DNA of 64,000 nt from Streptomyces sp. V4I2 (GTDB lineage Bacteria; Actinomycetota; Actinomycetes; Streptomycetales; Streptomycetaceae): assembly GCF_030817655.1 (NCBI RefSeq), contig NZ_JAUSZM010000003.1:7812001-7876000 (forward strand), read 5' to 3'. Position 1 is the stretch's first letter; every line of letters starts with the position of its first letter. The notes under the pieces were generated by a model that worked only from the letters and a program-made list of their open reading frames with translations, was not told the origin of the DNA and made no database searches. Both the position numbers and the translations under genes were made by a program. Positions 52,884-61,820 of this stretch are shown here, in pieces.

Positions 52884-53011
52884 ACCCATGACGGTACGTG
52901 GGTGGGTCTCGGCTGCCGCAGGGGGTGTGGCGTGGATTACTTGATCAATATGTGAGACGCCTGGATGCCGCGTGTGGTGCGACGGGGCTCGGTGAAGCCG
53001 CGCGTGTGCCC

Positions 53012-53956
53012 TCAGCTCGCGAGCGCCGTCGCCGCCGTCAGCTCGCGCACCGCCACCACGTCCATGCGCGCGGGCGAGCCGAGCACCGACGCTCCGCAGC
53101 TCTCCGCGCGGGCCGGCAGGGACGCGCTCTGGGCCACCACGACACGCCAGCGGCGTCCGTCGGCGTGGGCGACGGTCACCTCCCAGCGTGGCGCCGCGCC
53201 TTCCGTGCGGACGACGGTGAGCGCGTCCGCCGCGTACTCGCCCATCGCCGAGCGCACGGCCAGTTCGGCCGCCTGGCCGGGCCGCTCCCAGGCCGAGTTC
53301 CCGCGGCACCCCTCCACGACGATCCGCCCCTCCTGGACGCTGTGCAGGATCTCCTTGACGGCATGGGCCTCGGCCCGGCCGTAGGCGTATCCGTACGGCA
53401 GGACGAGCAGTGTCGGCGAGAAGCGATGACCACCCAGATGGGTGACTTCCCAGGTGCCCCCGACGCCGGACGCGGCCAGCTCGGCGGCCAGCGGGCGGCC
53501 GAGGAGCGCGCAGCAGCGGTCGCGCTTGCCGTTGGTGCAGACGAGGGCGAGCGGCTCGCCGGTGTGCGGCCGCCCGTCGAGCGCCGTGTCGAAACTGCTG
53601 TGGTCGCCCGTGCCGAGCGCGGCGAAGTCGAGGTCGAGCAGTTCCCGCGGGTCGCGGGTGGTGGCGGAGCGCAGCCACGCGTTGCCGGGCAGGGTGTGCG
53701 CGGCGTACACGTGACGCGTGGTCGGCGTGCCGCTGTCGGCGTGCCGCCCGGGGCGGCGGATCAGCGCGACGCGTACGTCCGTGCCCTTCGCGGCCGCTTC
53801 CAGGGCACGTCCCAGTGCGGGGTCCAGGTGGCTCGAAGTGAGCGCCTTGGCACCCCAGGGGCCGGGCTGCTCCAGCAGCAGCCAGGTCCTCGCTGTGGCC
53901 GCGGTCCCGGAAATGGGCTCGTCGAGCTCCTGGGAGACGGTTGAGCACGTACTCAC
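53012..53956 (-). CDS. Sucrase/ferredoxin-like protein
   Basis: 314 residues of the sucrase/ferredoxin-like family (thioredoxin-fold). Marks: a short Cys near the start, G-P-W-G-A-K-A-L, V-C-T-N-G-K-R-D-R-C-C and T-H-L-G-G-H-R-F-S-P. The C-x-N-G-x-x-D-x-C-C residues are typical ligands of a 2Fe-2S cluster. GTG 53956 follows an iron box (53957-53975) immediately, so the mRNA is leaderless and the gene is expected to be derepressed when iron is scarce. Family function is not settled; a role in siderophore-iron reduction is suggested by the operator only. Confidence 0.85.
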   Translation of the reverse strand: MSTCSTVSQELDEPISGTAATARTWLLLEQPGPWGAKALTSSHLDPALGRALEAAAKGTDVRVALIRRPGRHADSGTPTTRHVYAAHTLPGNAWLRSATTRDPRELLDLDFAALGTGDHSSFDTALDGRPHTGEPLALVCTNGKRDRCCALLGRPLAAELAASGVGGTWEVTHLGGHRFSPTLLVLPYGYAYGRAEAHAVKEILHSVQEGRIVVEGCRGNSAWERPGQAAELAVRSAMGEYAADALTVVRTEGAAPRWEVTVAHADGRRWRVVVAQSASLPARAESCGASVLGSPARMDVVAVRELTAATALAS

Positions 53957-53975
53957 AGAGGTGAGCCTAACCTGA
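53957..53975 (-). promoter_or_regulatory. Iron box (DmdR1/IdeR operator)
   Basis: TCAGGTTAGGCTCACCTCT on the minus strand matches 16 of 19 positions of the iron box TTAGGTTAGGCTCACCTAA. It contains TAGGCT, a likely -10, so binding would block RNA polymerase. Confidence 0.85.
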
Positions 53976-54009
53976 CTTGAGGCAGGGTGACTTCCGGACC
54001 GGGTGTTGC

Positions 54010-55266
54010 CTACTCCGGGAGGGGCTGCGGTGGCCTGGGGCCGACGTAGTGGCCGCTGGGGCGCATCCGCAGGGGGCGCTCCCCGTACTCCTCCAGGGCG
54101 TGGGCGATCCAGCCCGCCGTTCGGGCCACCGCGAAGATCGTCTCGGCCGCCGTGGCGGGCATGCCGGAGGAGGCGGTGAGGACGGCCAGGGCCAGGTCGA
54201 CATTGGCGTGCAGGGGGGTGTGGCGGGCGGTGGTGGCCACGATGTCGTGGGCGGCGGCGAGGGCGGGCTCGGCCCCGGGGATCTGCTCCAGCAGGCCGAA
54301 CAGGGCACGCGCGCGTGGGTCCTCGCCCGGGTAGAGGCGATGGCCCAGCCCCGGAATCCGGCGGCCGGCCCGCAGTTCGTCCGCGATCACGGGGACCGCG
54401 CTGCCCTGGTCGAGCACGTCGAGCAGCAGCTTGTGGGCCAGCCCGCCGGCCGCGCCGTGCAGGGGCCCCTCGATCACGCCGAGCCCGGCGGAGACGGCCG
54501 CGTAGGCGTGCGCACGGGCCGACGCGGCGACACGGACGGCGAGGGTCGACGCGGCGAGGTCGTGGTCGACGAGGAGGGCGAGCGCGGTGTCCAGGGCGCG
54601 CAGCGAGGCCTCGTCGGCGGGCCGGCCGCTGAGCCGCGTCCACAGCCGGTGGGCGAGGGGGCCGCCGTCGCCCCGGTCGTGCAGGACCGGCGGCAGGGCG
54701 GCGACCAGCGTGGGGATGAGCACGCGCGCGGTGCCGAGCACGGCCTCCTCGGAGAGGTCGAAGCGCAGCGGATCCGCGGCCGAGGCGGCGATCGCCGCGA
54801 CCCGCAACCGGTCGGTGGGAGCGGCGTGCTCGGGCAGCGCGTCCACGGCGCGGCGGGCGACGGCGACGGCGGCCTCGGGCGCAGTGAAGGTGGCGCCGGG
54901 CCGGGGGTGCCCCGTCCACAGCCACTCGGCGACCTCTTCGTAGGAGTGCCGTGCGGCCAGTTCGATGGCGTCGACGCCCCGGAAGTAGTACCGGTCCGCC
55001 TCGATCAACGTGATGCGTGTCCGTACGGACAGTTCGCCTCCGGAGCCGGAACTTCCGCCGCCGTCCCGCCTGTTGCGCCGGGCGAGCGCCTCCACCTCCT
55101 TGGCGTCGAAGGTGCTGCCCCGGCCGCCGGGCACGCGCCGGCTGGAGAGCTGGCCGCGGCTCACGTAGGCGTACACGGTCTCGGGCTTCACGCCGAGCAG
55201 CTCGGCGGCCTCCTTGGTGCTCAGCCGCTGTCCGGCGGGGACGGGGAGGGGTTCTTGATCGCGCAT
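54010..55266 (-). CDS. Citrate synthase fused to an N-terminal helix-turn-helix
   Basis: 418 residues. Residues ~15-60 form a MerR/excisionase-like DNA-binding module (S-T-K-E-A-A-E-L-L-G-V-K-P-E-T-V-Y-A-Y-V-S-R-G-Q-L). Residues ~80-410 are a citrate synthase with G-P-L-H-G-A-A (first His), G-L-G-H-R-L-Y (second His) and N-V-D at the active-site Asp area. All three catalytic positions look present, so it may be both enzyme and DNA-binding protein. ATG 55266 has no clear RBS. It is divergent from a second citrate synthase across a 123-bp spacer with repeated ATTGAT words, probably its own operator. Confidence 0.9.
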   Translation of the reverse strand: MRDQEPLPVPAGQRLSTKEAAELLGVKPETVYAYVSRGQLSSRRVPGGRGSTFDAKEVEALARRNRRDGGGSSGSGGELSVRTRITLIEADRYYFRGVDAIELAARHSYEEVAEWLWTGHPRPGATFTAPEAAVAVARRAVDALPEHAAPTDRLRVAAIAASAADPLRFDLSEEAVLGTARVLIPTLVAALPPVLHDRGDGGPLAHRLWTRLSGRPADEASLRALDTALALLVDHDLAASTLAVRVAASARAHAYAAVSAGLGVIEGPLHGAAGGLAHKLLLDVLDQGSAVPVIADELRAGRRIPGLGHRLYPGEDPRARALFGLLEQIPGAEPALAAAHDIVATTARHTPLHANVDLALAVLTASSGMPATAAETIFAVARTAGWIAHALEEYGERPLRMRPSGHYVGPRPPQPLPE

Positions 55267-55295
55267 AGGACGTCACCGTATCCGCAGCTCGGTTC

Positions 55296-55335
55296 ATTGA
55301 TCGGATATTGATCCGCTTGTATTGATTCAATCAAT
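55296..55335. promoter_or_regulatory. Repeated ATTGAT motifs in the divergent citrate synthase promoter
   Basis: ATTGATC at 55296 and 55306, then ATTGATT-C-AATCAAT, a 15-bp inverted repeat at 55321-55335. The words are AT-rich against a GC-rich background. A TTGACA follows at 55337-55342. The helix-turn-helix citrate synthase is the obvious candidate protein. Confidence 0.6.
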
Positions 55336-55389
55336 ATTGACAGGAAATCAGTCAAGCATGGACAGTCAAATCAAGTCGAGGGAGGAATC

Positions 55390-56556
55390 ATGTCCGTCAA
55401 CAGGTCAGCGGCCGCTCTGGTCGACGTACCGCGGGGACTCGCGGGCGTCGTCGTCACCGACACCGAGATCGGTGACGTACGGGGGCGCGAGGGCTTTTAC
55501 CACTACCGCCAGTACTCGGCCGTCGAACTCGCGCAGACTCGCAGCTTCGAGGACGTCTGGCATCTGCTGATCCACGGCGCGCTGCCGGACGCGGAACGCG
55601 GCGCCGCCTTCGCCGCCGAGACCGCCGCGCTGCGGCGGCTGCCCGACGAGGTGCTGGCCGCGCTGCCCGCCATCGCCGCGGCCGGCGCGGGCTCCGGTCC
55701 GCTCGCCGGGATGCGGACCGCGCTGTCGCTGCTCGGCTCGGCGAAGGGCTTCCGCCCGGTGTACGACCTGGACCCGGACCGGCGTCGCCAGGACACCGTC
55801 GTCGCGGCGGCGGCCGTACCGACGCTGCTCACCGCGCTGCACAGACTCGGCGCGGGGCTGGAGCCGGTGGAGCCGCGCGAGGACCTGTCGTATGCGGCGA
55901 ACTACCTCTACATGCTGACGGGTTCGGAGCCGGAACCGGCGCGGGCCCGGGCGGTGGAGCAGTACTTGATTTCAACCATTGATCACGGCTTCAACGCATC
56001 AACCTTCACGGCCCGGGTCATCGCATCGACCGGTGCCGATGTGGCGGCGTGTCTCGTGGGAGCGGTGGGGGCGCTGTCAGGGCCCCTGCACGGGGGTGCG
56101 CCCAGTCGTGCGCTGGACACCCTGGATGCGATCGGGACGCCCGACCGCATCGACTCCTGGATTCGCGAGCGGGTCCTGGCCGGTGACCGCATCATGGGCT
56201 TCGGTCATGCGATCTACCGCACGGAGGATCCCCGTTCCCGGATGCTCCGCGAGGTCTGCCGGCAGTTCGGCGGTCCGCGCGTCGACTTCGCCGTCGAGGT
56301 CGAGCGCCACGTCGAGCGGATCCTCGCCGAACTGAAGCCGGGCCGGGAACTCCACGCCAACGTCGAGTTCTACGCGGGCGTGGTCATGGAACTGTGCGGG
56401 CTGCCACGCGAGATGTTCACGCCGACGTTCGCGGCGGCGCGCGTGGTGGGCTGGAGCGCCAACATCCTGGAACAGGCGGCGGACTCGAAGATCATCAGGC
56501 CGGTGGCGCGGTATGTGGGGCCGGGGGCACCGGTGGCGGTGCCTCGGGCGGCCTGA
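55390..56556 (+). CDS. Citrate synthase / 2-methylcitrate synthase family protein
   Basis: 388 residues. Conserved G-P-L-H-G-G-A-P with the first catalytic His, I-M-G-F-G-H-A-I-Y with the second, and N-V-E-F-Y-A-G with the catalytic acid (the usual Asp position is Glu-Phe here, a small oddity that should be compared with paralogues). Condenses acetyl- or propionyl-CoA with oxaloacetate. ATG 55390 follows GAGGGAGG. Divergent from the DNA-binding citrate synthase and probably regulated together with it. Confidence 0.92.
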   Translation: MSVNRSAAALVDVPRGLAGVVVTDTEIGDVRGREGFYHYRQYSAVELAQTRSFEDVWHLLIHGALPDAERGAAFAAETAALRRLPDEVLAALPAIAAAGAGSGPLAGMRTALSLLGSAKGFRPVYDLDPDRRRQDTVVAAAAVPTLLTALHRLGAGLEPVEPREDLSYAANYLYMLTGSEPEPARARAVEQYLISTIDHGFNASTFTARVIASTGADVAACLVGAVGALSGPLHGGAPSRALDTLDAIGTPDRIDSWIRERVLAGDRIMGFGHAIYRTEDPRSRMLREVCRQFGGPRVDFAVEVERHVERILAELKPGRELHANVEFYAGVVMELCGLPREMFTPTFAAARVVGWSANILEQAADSKIIRPVARYVGPGAPVAVPRAA

Positions 56557-56565
56557 CATACGTGT

Positions 56566-56592
56566 GGCCTGGTGCCGTTCTGGCGCCAGGCC
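56566..56592 (+). terminator. Terminator after the second citrate synthase
   Basis: GGCCTGGTGCC (56566-56576) pairs with GGCGCCAGGCC (56582-56592), one G-T pair, loop of five, ten bases past the stop. Confidence 0.75.
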
Positions 56593-56723
56593 TCATCGGT
56601 GATGATCGAGCAGGTACGGGGTGACGAACTGCTCGCCGGGTCGATGCCCAGGTCGCTCAGCGGTTCTGTGCGGCCGGGGAAGCTTCGCGGGACGCGTGTG
56701 GGTGAGAGAGGGCTCGCTCGGCG

Positions 56724-56960
56724 TCAGACGTCGGGGATGTCCGCCTTGGCGCGAATCAGGGTCTCTCTGCTGACGATGACGATGCGCTCGTAGTCGGCGC
56801 GGGCTGCATCGGCGGGGAGTTCACGCTCCAGTGCCTCGGTTGCCTCGGTGCCGATGACGGCGAAGTTGCCGTCGCTGAGTTCGAACAGGTCCGGGCAGGT
56901 AGCTCCTGAACTACTGCCTCGGGCGCTGGGAGGCACACCGATGCGGCGCACGATCTTCAA
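56724..56960 (-). CDS. Small conserved Streptomyces protein beside DUF6082
   Basis: 78 residues, starting M-K-I-V-R-R-I-G-V-P-P-S-A-R-G and containing C-P-D-L-F-E-L-S-D-G-N-F-A-V-I-G-T. Short proteins of this look are repeatedly paired with DUF6082 membrane proteins in Streptomyces. Function unknown. The start overlaps a leader with a weak GGTACC-like region, RBS unclear. Confidence 0.8.
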   Translation of the reverse strand: MKIVRRIGVPPSARGSSSGATCPDLFELSDGNFAVIGTEATEALERELPADAARADYERIVIVSRETLIRAKADIPDV

Positions 56961-57051
56961 AGGTACCGGTCCTTACGAAAAGGTCTGGGCATAGTGGTGG
57001 GGAGCAGGTTACTGGTGTTTCTGAGTCCCCTGGGGCCGGACCGCAAGAAAA

Positions 57052-57603
57052 TCACTCGGTCGGCGGATCACCGACGACCCACCACTCGTCCGTGTCGGAT
57101 TCGTCGAAGTCCCGGACGAGGCCATCGACCATGTGCCCCAACTGCGCTTCCACGGATGACTCGTCCAGGCTGGCGCGCATGTGCCTCGATGCGTCCCAGT
57201 ACTCACGGAAGACCGGACTCTGGAAGAACTCCCGCAGGCGCGTGTACAGCTCCTCCCGACCCAGGAGTTCCGCCTGGTAGAGGTGGTAGAGGTAGGCGTA
57301 CCAGGCGTTGGCGTAGAAGAACTGACGGCGCCGCTCCGCCGGGATGCTCTTGTCGTAGGAGTCGATCACCGCGGCGAGAGAGGGATCGTCGATCGCCCTC
57401 GCCAGCAACTCCCAGTGCATGCGCTGCTGATGGGCCAGAGCTTTGCGCCGGATCGCCAACTCCTCGAGTTCCAGCCTCCTCTCGTGCCGACGTGCCTTCT
57501 CCAACCACCACTGACGCGCTGCCACCGTCATGGTGGCGGTGGCAGCCAGGAGAGTGAGCGCGGCAGGGCCCAGCCTCCCCGCGGTGTGCTTCCGTGTGGC
57601 CAT
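57052..57603 (-). CDS. DUF6082 membrane-anchored protein
   Basis: 183 residues. One N-terminal hydrophobic helix (about 12-30, A-A-L-T-L-L-A-A-T-A) is followed by a soluble helical domain with E-L-A-I-R-R-K-A-L-A-H-Q-Q-R-M-H-W-E and F-Y-A-N-A-W-Y-A-Y-L-Y-H-L-Y-Q, typical of DUF6082. It stands upstream of the 78-residue gene on the same strand; the pair is a known arrangement with unknown role. The 57604-57922 stretch holds promoter sequence only. Confidence 0.85.
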   Translation of the reverse strand: MATRKHTAGRLGPAALTLLAATATMTVAARQWWLEKARRHERRLELEELAIRRKALAHQQRMHWELLARAIDDPSLAAVIDSYDKSIPAERRRQFFYANAWYAYLYHLYQAELLGREELYTRLREFFQSPVFREYWDASRHMRASLDESSVEAQLGHMVDGLVRDFDESDTDEWWVVGDPPTE

Positions 57604-57922
57604 GTCAACCCCCGAATCAGGCGGCCGTCCGCCGGTCGTCGGGGTGCGGGTCGACGGAGGGGACCGGCGAGCGGTGGGCGGCGCTTGCCGTCTCCCAGAA
57701 TGCCGAGCGGCTCTGATCGGCGGGGAGGCGGAGAGGAGGCGCACGGAGGGAAGCGAGGGTCGCACAATCCGGCGCCTTCCCCAACGTCTGCCCCGCAAGG
57801 ACTGCTAACAATCGTTCACTCAGCGGCGATTCTTACGGCTCGTATCCTGGGTGGGCATTCAATCCTTGGACGTGCGCAGGGGGTCGGACCGGCGTACGCG
57901 GTGGCGTGAGAGAGGTAGCGCG

Positions 57923-58975
57923 TTGAGTCGGAGCTCGCACCAGATCCCGGTCGTCGTGCTCGCCGGATTCCTCGGCTCCGGCAAGACCACGCTGCTCAAC
58001 CATCTCCTCCACCGCAGCGGAGGCAGCCGTATCGGCGCCGTCGTCAACGACTTCGGGGCCATCGAGATCGACGCGATGGCCGTCGCGGGGGCCCTCGGCG
58101 ACTCCACGGTCTCCCTCGGGAACGGGTGTCTGTGCTGTGCCGTGGACGCCAGTGAGCTGGATGAGTACCTGGAGCGGCTCGCCCGGCCGTCCCTCGGCAT
58201 CGACGTCATCGTGATCGAGGCCAGCGGGCTCGCCGAACCCCAGGAGCTCGTGCGCATGGTCCTCGCCAGTGAGCATCCGGGGATCGTGTACGGGGGGCTG
58301 GTCGAGGTCGTCGACGCCGCCGAGTTCGACGCCACCCGCGCACGGCATCCCGAGATCGACCGGCACCTCGGCCTCGCCGACCTCGTCGTCGTCAACAAGC
58401 TCGACCGGGCCGCCGACGGTGAGCGGGTCCTCGATCTGGTCCGGTCCCTCGTCGACCAGGCCGCCGTCGTGCCTGCCCGCTACGGCCGCGTCGACCCCGA
58501 GTTCCTCTTCGACTGCCGGCCCGGCGAGGAACGTATCGGGCAGTTGTCCTTCGACGACCTGCACGATCATGCGGGCGGGGACAGCTACGACCAGCACCTG
58601 CACAGCGGCTACGACAGTGTGGCCTTCGTCTCCGAACTGCCGCTCGACCCGCGCCGGTTGATGCAGTTCCTCGACAGCAGGCCCGAGGGGCTGTACCGGA
58701 TCAAGGGATATGTCGACTTCGGGCCGAACGACTCCGGGAACCGTTACGCCGTGCATGCCGTCGGGCGGTTCCTGCGTTTCTATCCAGAGCCCTGGACGCC
58801 CGCCGAGGCCCGCCTCACCCAGCTGGTGCTGATCGGCTCCGGCATCGACGCGTCCGCCCTCGGCAAGGAGCTTCAGGCGTGCAAGAGCGACGCCCCACAC
58901 GCCGACGAGCACGGCATGTGGGGCGTTCTGCGCTACGTACAGGAGCCGGAGGAAGACGCCCCGGAGGAGCCTTAG
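57923..58975 (+). CDS. CobW/G3E-family metal chaperone GTPase
   Basis: 350 residues. Walker A G-F-L-G-S-G-K-T-T at 15-23, the metal motif G-N-G-C-L-C-C (C-x-C-C) near 70, N-K-L-D (G4) near 160 and a CobW C-terminal domain. These GTPases deliver zinc or cobalt to client proteins. TTG 57923 is chosen since GAGAGAGG lies nine bases upstream; the GTG at 57851 has none. No zinc-uptake box was seen. Its stop overlaps the parC stop by four bases on the opposite strand. Confidence 0.88.
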   Translation: MSRSSHQIPVVVLAGFLGSGKTTLLNHLLHRSGGSRIGAVVNDFGAIEIDAMAVAGALGDSTVSLGNGCLCCAVDASELDEYLERLARPSLGIDVIVIEASGLAEPQELVRMVLASEHPGIVYGGLVEVVDAAEFDATRARHPEIDRHLGLADLVVVNKLDRAADGERVLDLVRSLVDQAAVVPARYGRVDPEFLFDCRPGEERIGQLSFDDLHDHAGGDSYDQHLHSGYDSVAFVSELPLDPRRLMQFLDSRPEGLYRIKGYVDFGPNDSGNRYAVHAVGRFLRFYPEPWTPAEARLTQLVLIGSGIDASALGKELQACKSDAPHADEHGMWGVLRYVQEPEEDAPEEP

Positions 58976-61428
58976 ACCGGTCCTGCCACCACCGACACCG
59001 TCTTCGGCAGCGACACACCCGAGCCGTCGCGGCGCGGGTCCATCTCCGGGAGGTCGGCCGGGGTGCCGTTCTTCTGTGCCGCCTTCGCCGGGACGGGTCC
59101 CGCCCAGGCCACGGACAGGCAGTCCTCGCCCTTGAGGAAGCGCTGGCAGCGGACGCCGCCGGTGGCCCGGCCCTTGCGCGGGTACTGGTCGAACGGGGTC
59201 AGCTTGGCCGTCGTCTGGACGGAGTCGTCCAGGGTGCCGCGCGAGCCCGCGACCGTGAACACCACGGCGTCCGCGGCGGGGTCGACGGCCGTGAAGGAGA
59301 TCACCTTCGCGCCCTCGGTGAGCTTGATGCCCGTCATGCCGCCGGCCGGGCGGCCCTGGGGGCGGACCTGGGCGGCCTGATAGCGCAGCAGTTGCGCGTC
59401 GTCCGTGATGAAGACCAGGTCCTCCTCGCCGGTGCGCAGCTCCACCGCGCCGACGATCCGGTCGCCCTCCTTGAGGGTGATGACCTCCAGCTCGCCCTTG
59501 TTGGTCGGATAGTCGGGCACCACGCGCTTGACGACGCCCTGCGCGGTGCCGATCGCCAGACCGGGTGAGGACTCGTCGAGCGTGGTCAGACAGATCACCG
59601 TCTCGTCTCCCTCCAGGGGGACGAACTCCGCGACCGGGGCGCCGCCCGAGAGGTTCGGCGCGGACGCGGTGTCCGGGAGCTGGGGCAGGTCGACGACGTT
59701 CACCCGCAGCAGGCGCCCGGAGGACGTGACCACGCCCACCTCGCCGCGCGCGGTGGCCGGCACCGCCGAGACGATCACGTCGTGCTTGGTGCGCCGGGCG
59801 TCGGCGTCCTCCGGGAACGGATCGCCGTTCGCCGTGCGGGCCAGCAGGCCTGTGGAGGACAGGAGCACACGGCAGGGGTCGTCGGCCACCTGGAGCGGCA
59901 CGGCGGTCGCCGGGGCGCCCGCCGACTCCAGCAGGACCGTACGCCGCTCGGTGCCGAACTTCTTCGACACCGCGGCCAGTTCGGCGGAGACCAGCTTGCG
60001 CAGCTCGGAGTCCGAGTCGAGGATCCGGGTCAGCTCAGCGATCTCCGCGTTCAGCCGCTCCTTCTCCGACTCCAGCTCGATGCGGTCGAAGCGGGTGAGG
60101 CGGCGCAGCGGCGTGTCCAGAATGTATTGCGTCTGGATCTCGCTCAGCGAGAAGCGCTCCATCAGGCGCTGCTTCGCCTGTGCGGAGTTGTCGCTGGAGC
60201 GGATGAGGCGGATCACCTCGTCGATGTCGATCAGCGCGGTGAGCAGGCCCTCGACCAGGTGCAGACGGTCGCGCTTCTTGGTGCGGCGGAACTCGCTGCG
60301 GCGGCGCACGACCTCGAAGCGGTGGTCGAGGTAGACCTCCAGGAGCTCCTTGAGGCCGAGGGTGAGGGGCTGGCCGTCCACCAGCGCCACGTTGTTGACG
60401 CCGAAGGACTCCTCCATGGGCGTCAGCTTGTAGAGCTGCTCCAGGACCGCCTCCGGCACGAAGCCGTTCTTGATCTCGATGACCAGGCGCAGGCCGTGCG
60501 CCCGGTCGGTGAGGTCCTTGACGTCCGCGATGCCCTGCAGCTTCTTCGAGCCGACCAGGTCCTTGATCTTGGCGATGACCTTCTCGGGGCCGACCGTGAA
60601 GGGCAGCTCGGTGACGATCAGGCCCTTGCGGCGCGCCGTCACGTTGTCCACGGCCACCGTCGCGCGGATCTTGAAGGTGCCGCGGCCCGTCTCGTACGCG
60701 TCCCGGATGCCGGAGAGGCCGACGATCCGGCCGCCGGTGGGCAGGTCGGGGCCCGGGACGTGCCGCATCAGGGCCTCGAGGTCCGCGTTCGGGTAGCGGA
60801 TCAGGTGGCGGGCGGCCGCGATGACCTCGGCCAGGTTGTGCGGCGGCATGTTCGTGGCCATGCCGACCGCGATGCCCGAGGCCCCGTTGACCAGGAGGTT
60901 CGGGAAGGCGGCCGGCAGCGCCACCGGCTCCTGCTCCTGGCCGTCGTAGTTGGGGTTGAAGTCGACCGTGTCCTCGTCGATCGACTCGGTCATCAGGCTC
61001 GTCGCCTCGGCCTGGCGGCACTCGGTGTACCGCATGGCGGCCGGCGGGTCGTCGTTGCCCAGCGAGCCGAAGTTGCCGTGGCCGTCGACCAGCGGGACGC
61101 GCATGGAGAAGGGCTGCGCCATGCGCACCAGGGCGTCGTAGATCGACGCGTCGCCGTGCGGGTGCAGCTTGCCCATGACCTCGCCGACGACCCGGGCGCA
61201 CTTCACATAGCCGCGATCGGGGCGCAGGCCCATCTCGTTCATCTGGTAGACGATGCGGCGGTGCACCGGCTTGAGGCCGTCGCGGGCGTCCGGCAGGGCG
61301 CGGGAGTAGATGACCGAGTACGCGTACTCGAGGAAGGAGCCCTGCATCTCGTCGACGACGTCGATGTCGAGGATCTTCTCCTCGTACGAGTCGTCGGGCG
61401 GCGGGGTCTTCGTGCTGCGGCGGGCCAT
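58972..61428 (-). CDS. parC: DNA topoisomerase IV subunit A (GyrA-like)
   Basis: 818 residues. The DNA-cleaving Tyr is 134 in A-M-R-Y-T-E-C-R; S-Y-x-x-Y-A-x-S-V-I-x-x-R-A-L-P-D-A-R-D-G and the quinolone-region G-x-x-H-P-H-G-D are present. The C-terminal half is a beta-pinwheel. Forms topoisomerase IV with ParE. ATG 61428 follows AGGAGGAGCCGGCAG. The 392-bp spacer to the divergent M16 gene holds both promoters; a damage-promoter-like motif lies at 61597-61619. Confidence 0.95.
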   Translation of the reverse strand: MARRSTKTPPPDDSYEEKILDIDVVDEMQGSFLEYAYSVIYSRALPDARDGLKPVHRRIVYQMNEMGLRPDRGYVKCARVVGEVMGKLHPHGDASIYDALVRMAQPFSMRVPLVDGHGNFGSLGNDDPPAAMRYTECRQAEATSLMTESIDEDTVDFNPNYDGQEQEPVALPAAFPNLLVNGASGIAVGMATNMPPHNLAEVIAAARHLIRYPNADLEALMRHVPGPDLPTGGRIVGLSGIRDAYETGRGTFKIRATVAVDNVTARRKGLIVTELPFTVGPEKVIAKIKDLVGSKKLQGIADVKDLTDRAHGLRLVIEIKNGFVPEAVLEQLYKLTPMEESFGVNNVALVDGQPLTLGLKELLEVYLDHRFEVVRRRSEFRRTKKRDRLHLVEGLLTALIDIDEVIRLIRSSDNSAQAKQRLMERFSLSEIQTQYILDTPLRRLTRFDRIELESEKERLNAEIAELTRILDSDSELRKLVSAELAAVSKKFGTERRTVLLESAGAPATAVPLQVADDPCRVLLSSTGLLARTANGDPFPEDADARRTKHDVIVSAVPATARGEVGVVTSSGRLLRVNVVDLPQLPDTASAPNLSGGAPVAEFVPLEGDETVICLTTLDESSPGLAIGTAQGVVKRVVPDYPTNKGELEVITLKEGDRIVGAVELRTGEEDLVFITDDAQLLRYQAAQVRPQGRPAGGMTGIKLTEGAKVISFTAVDPAADAVVFTVAGSRGTLDDSVQTTAKLTPFDQYPRKGRATGGVRCQRFLKGEDCLSVAWAGPVPAKAAQKNGTPADLPEMDPRRDGSGVSLPKTVSVVAGPV

Positions 61429-61820
61429 CGCTGCCGGCTCCTCCTGTTTCTGGTAGTTCGCCTACGGGACGCTCAGGTCGGTCTCGGGAGCCCGATCGTG
61501 CTCAGCCCTTCGGGCCTCAGCGCGCTCGACCTCTCGACACCGCCGCGTCCCTTCGGCTCACTCGTGCTGAAGCGTGAACGGGATCTGACGCGGACCATTG
61601 TGGACCGCGGCACTGACAGTGCGGGCCAGGGCCCTCTGTCGGCTGCCCGGTCCGGAATGCGGGCGGGCGCCTGACCGCGGTTGCCCGCAGGCTACGCGAT
61701 CTCGCTGACGGCGTACGTCGTCCGGGAACTTCGCCGACCGCCCGCACGCTGCATACAGTGGCAGGACCGGCAGGAAAACCGCGGTTTTCAGCGACCGCGA
61801 CCGCGATCGAAGGGACGTAC

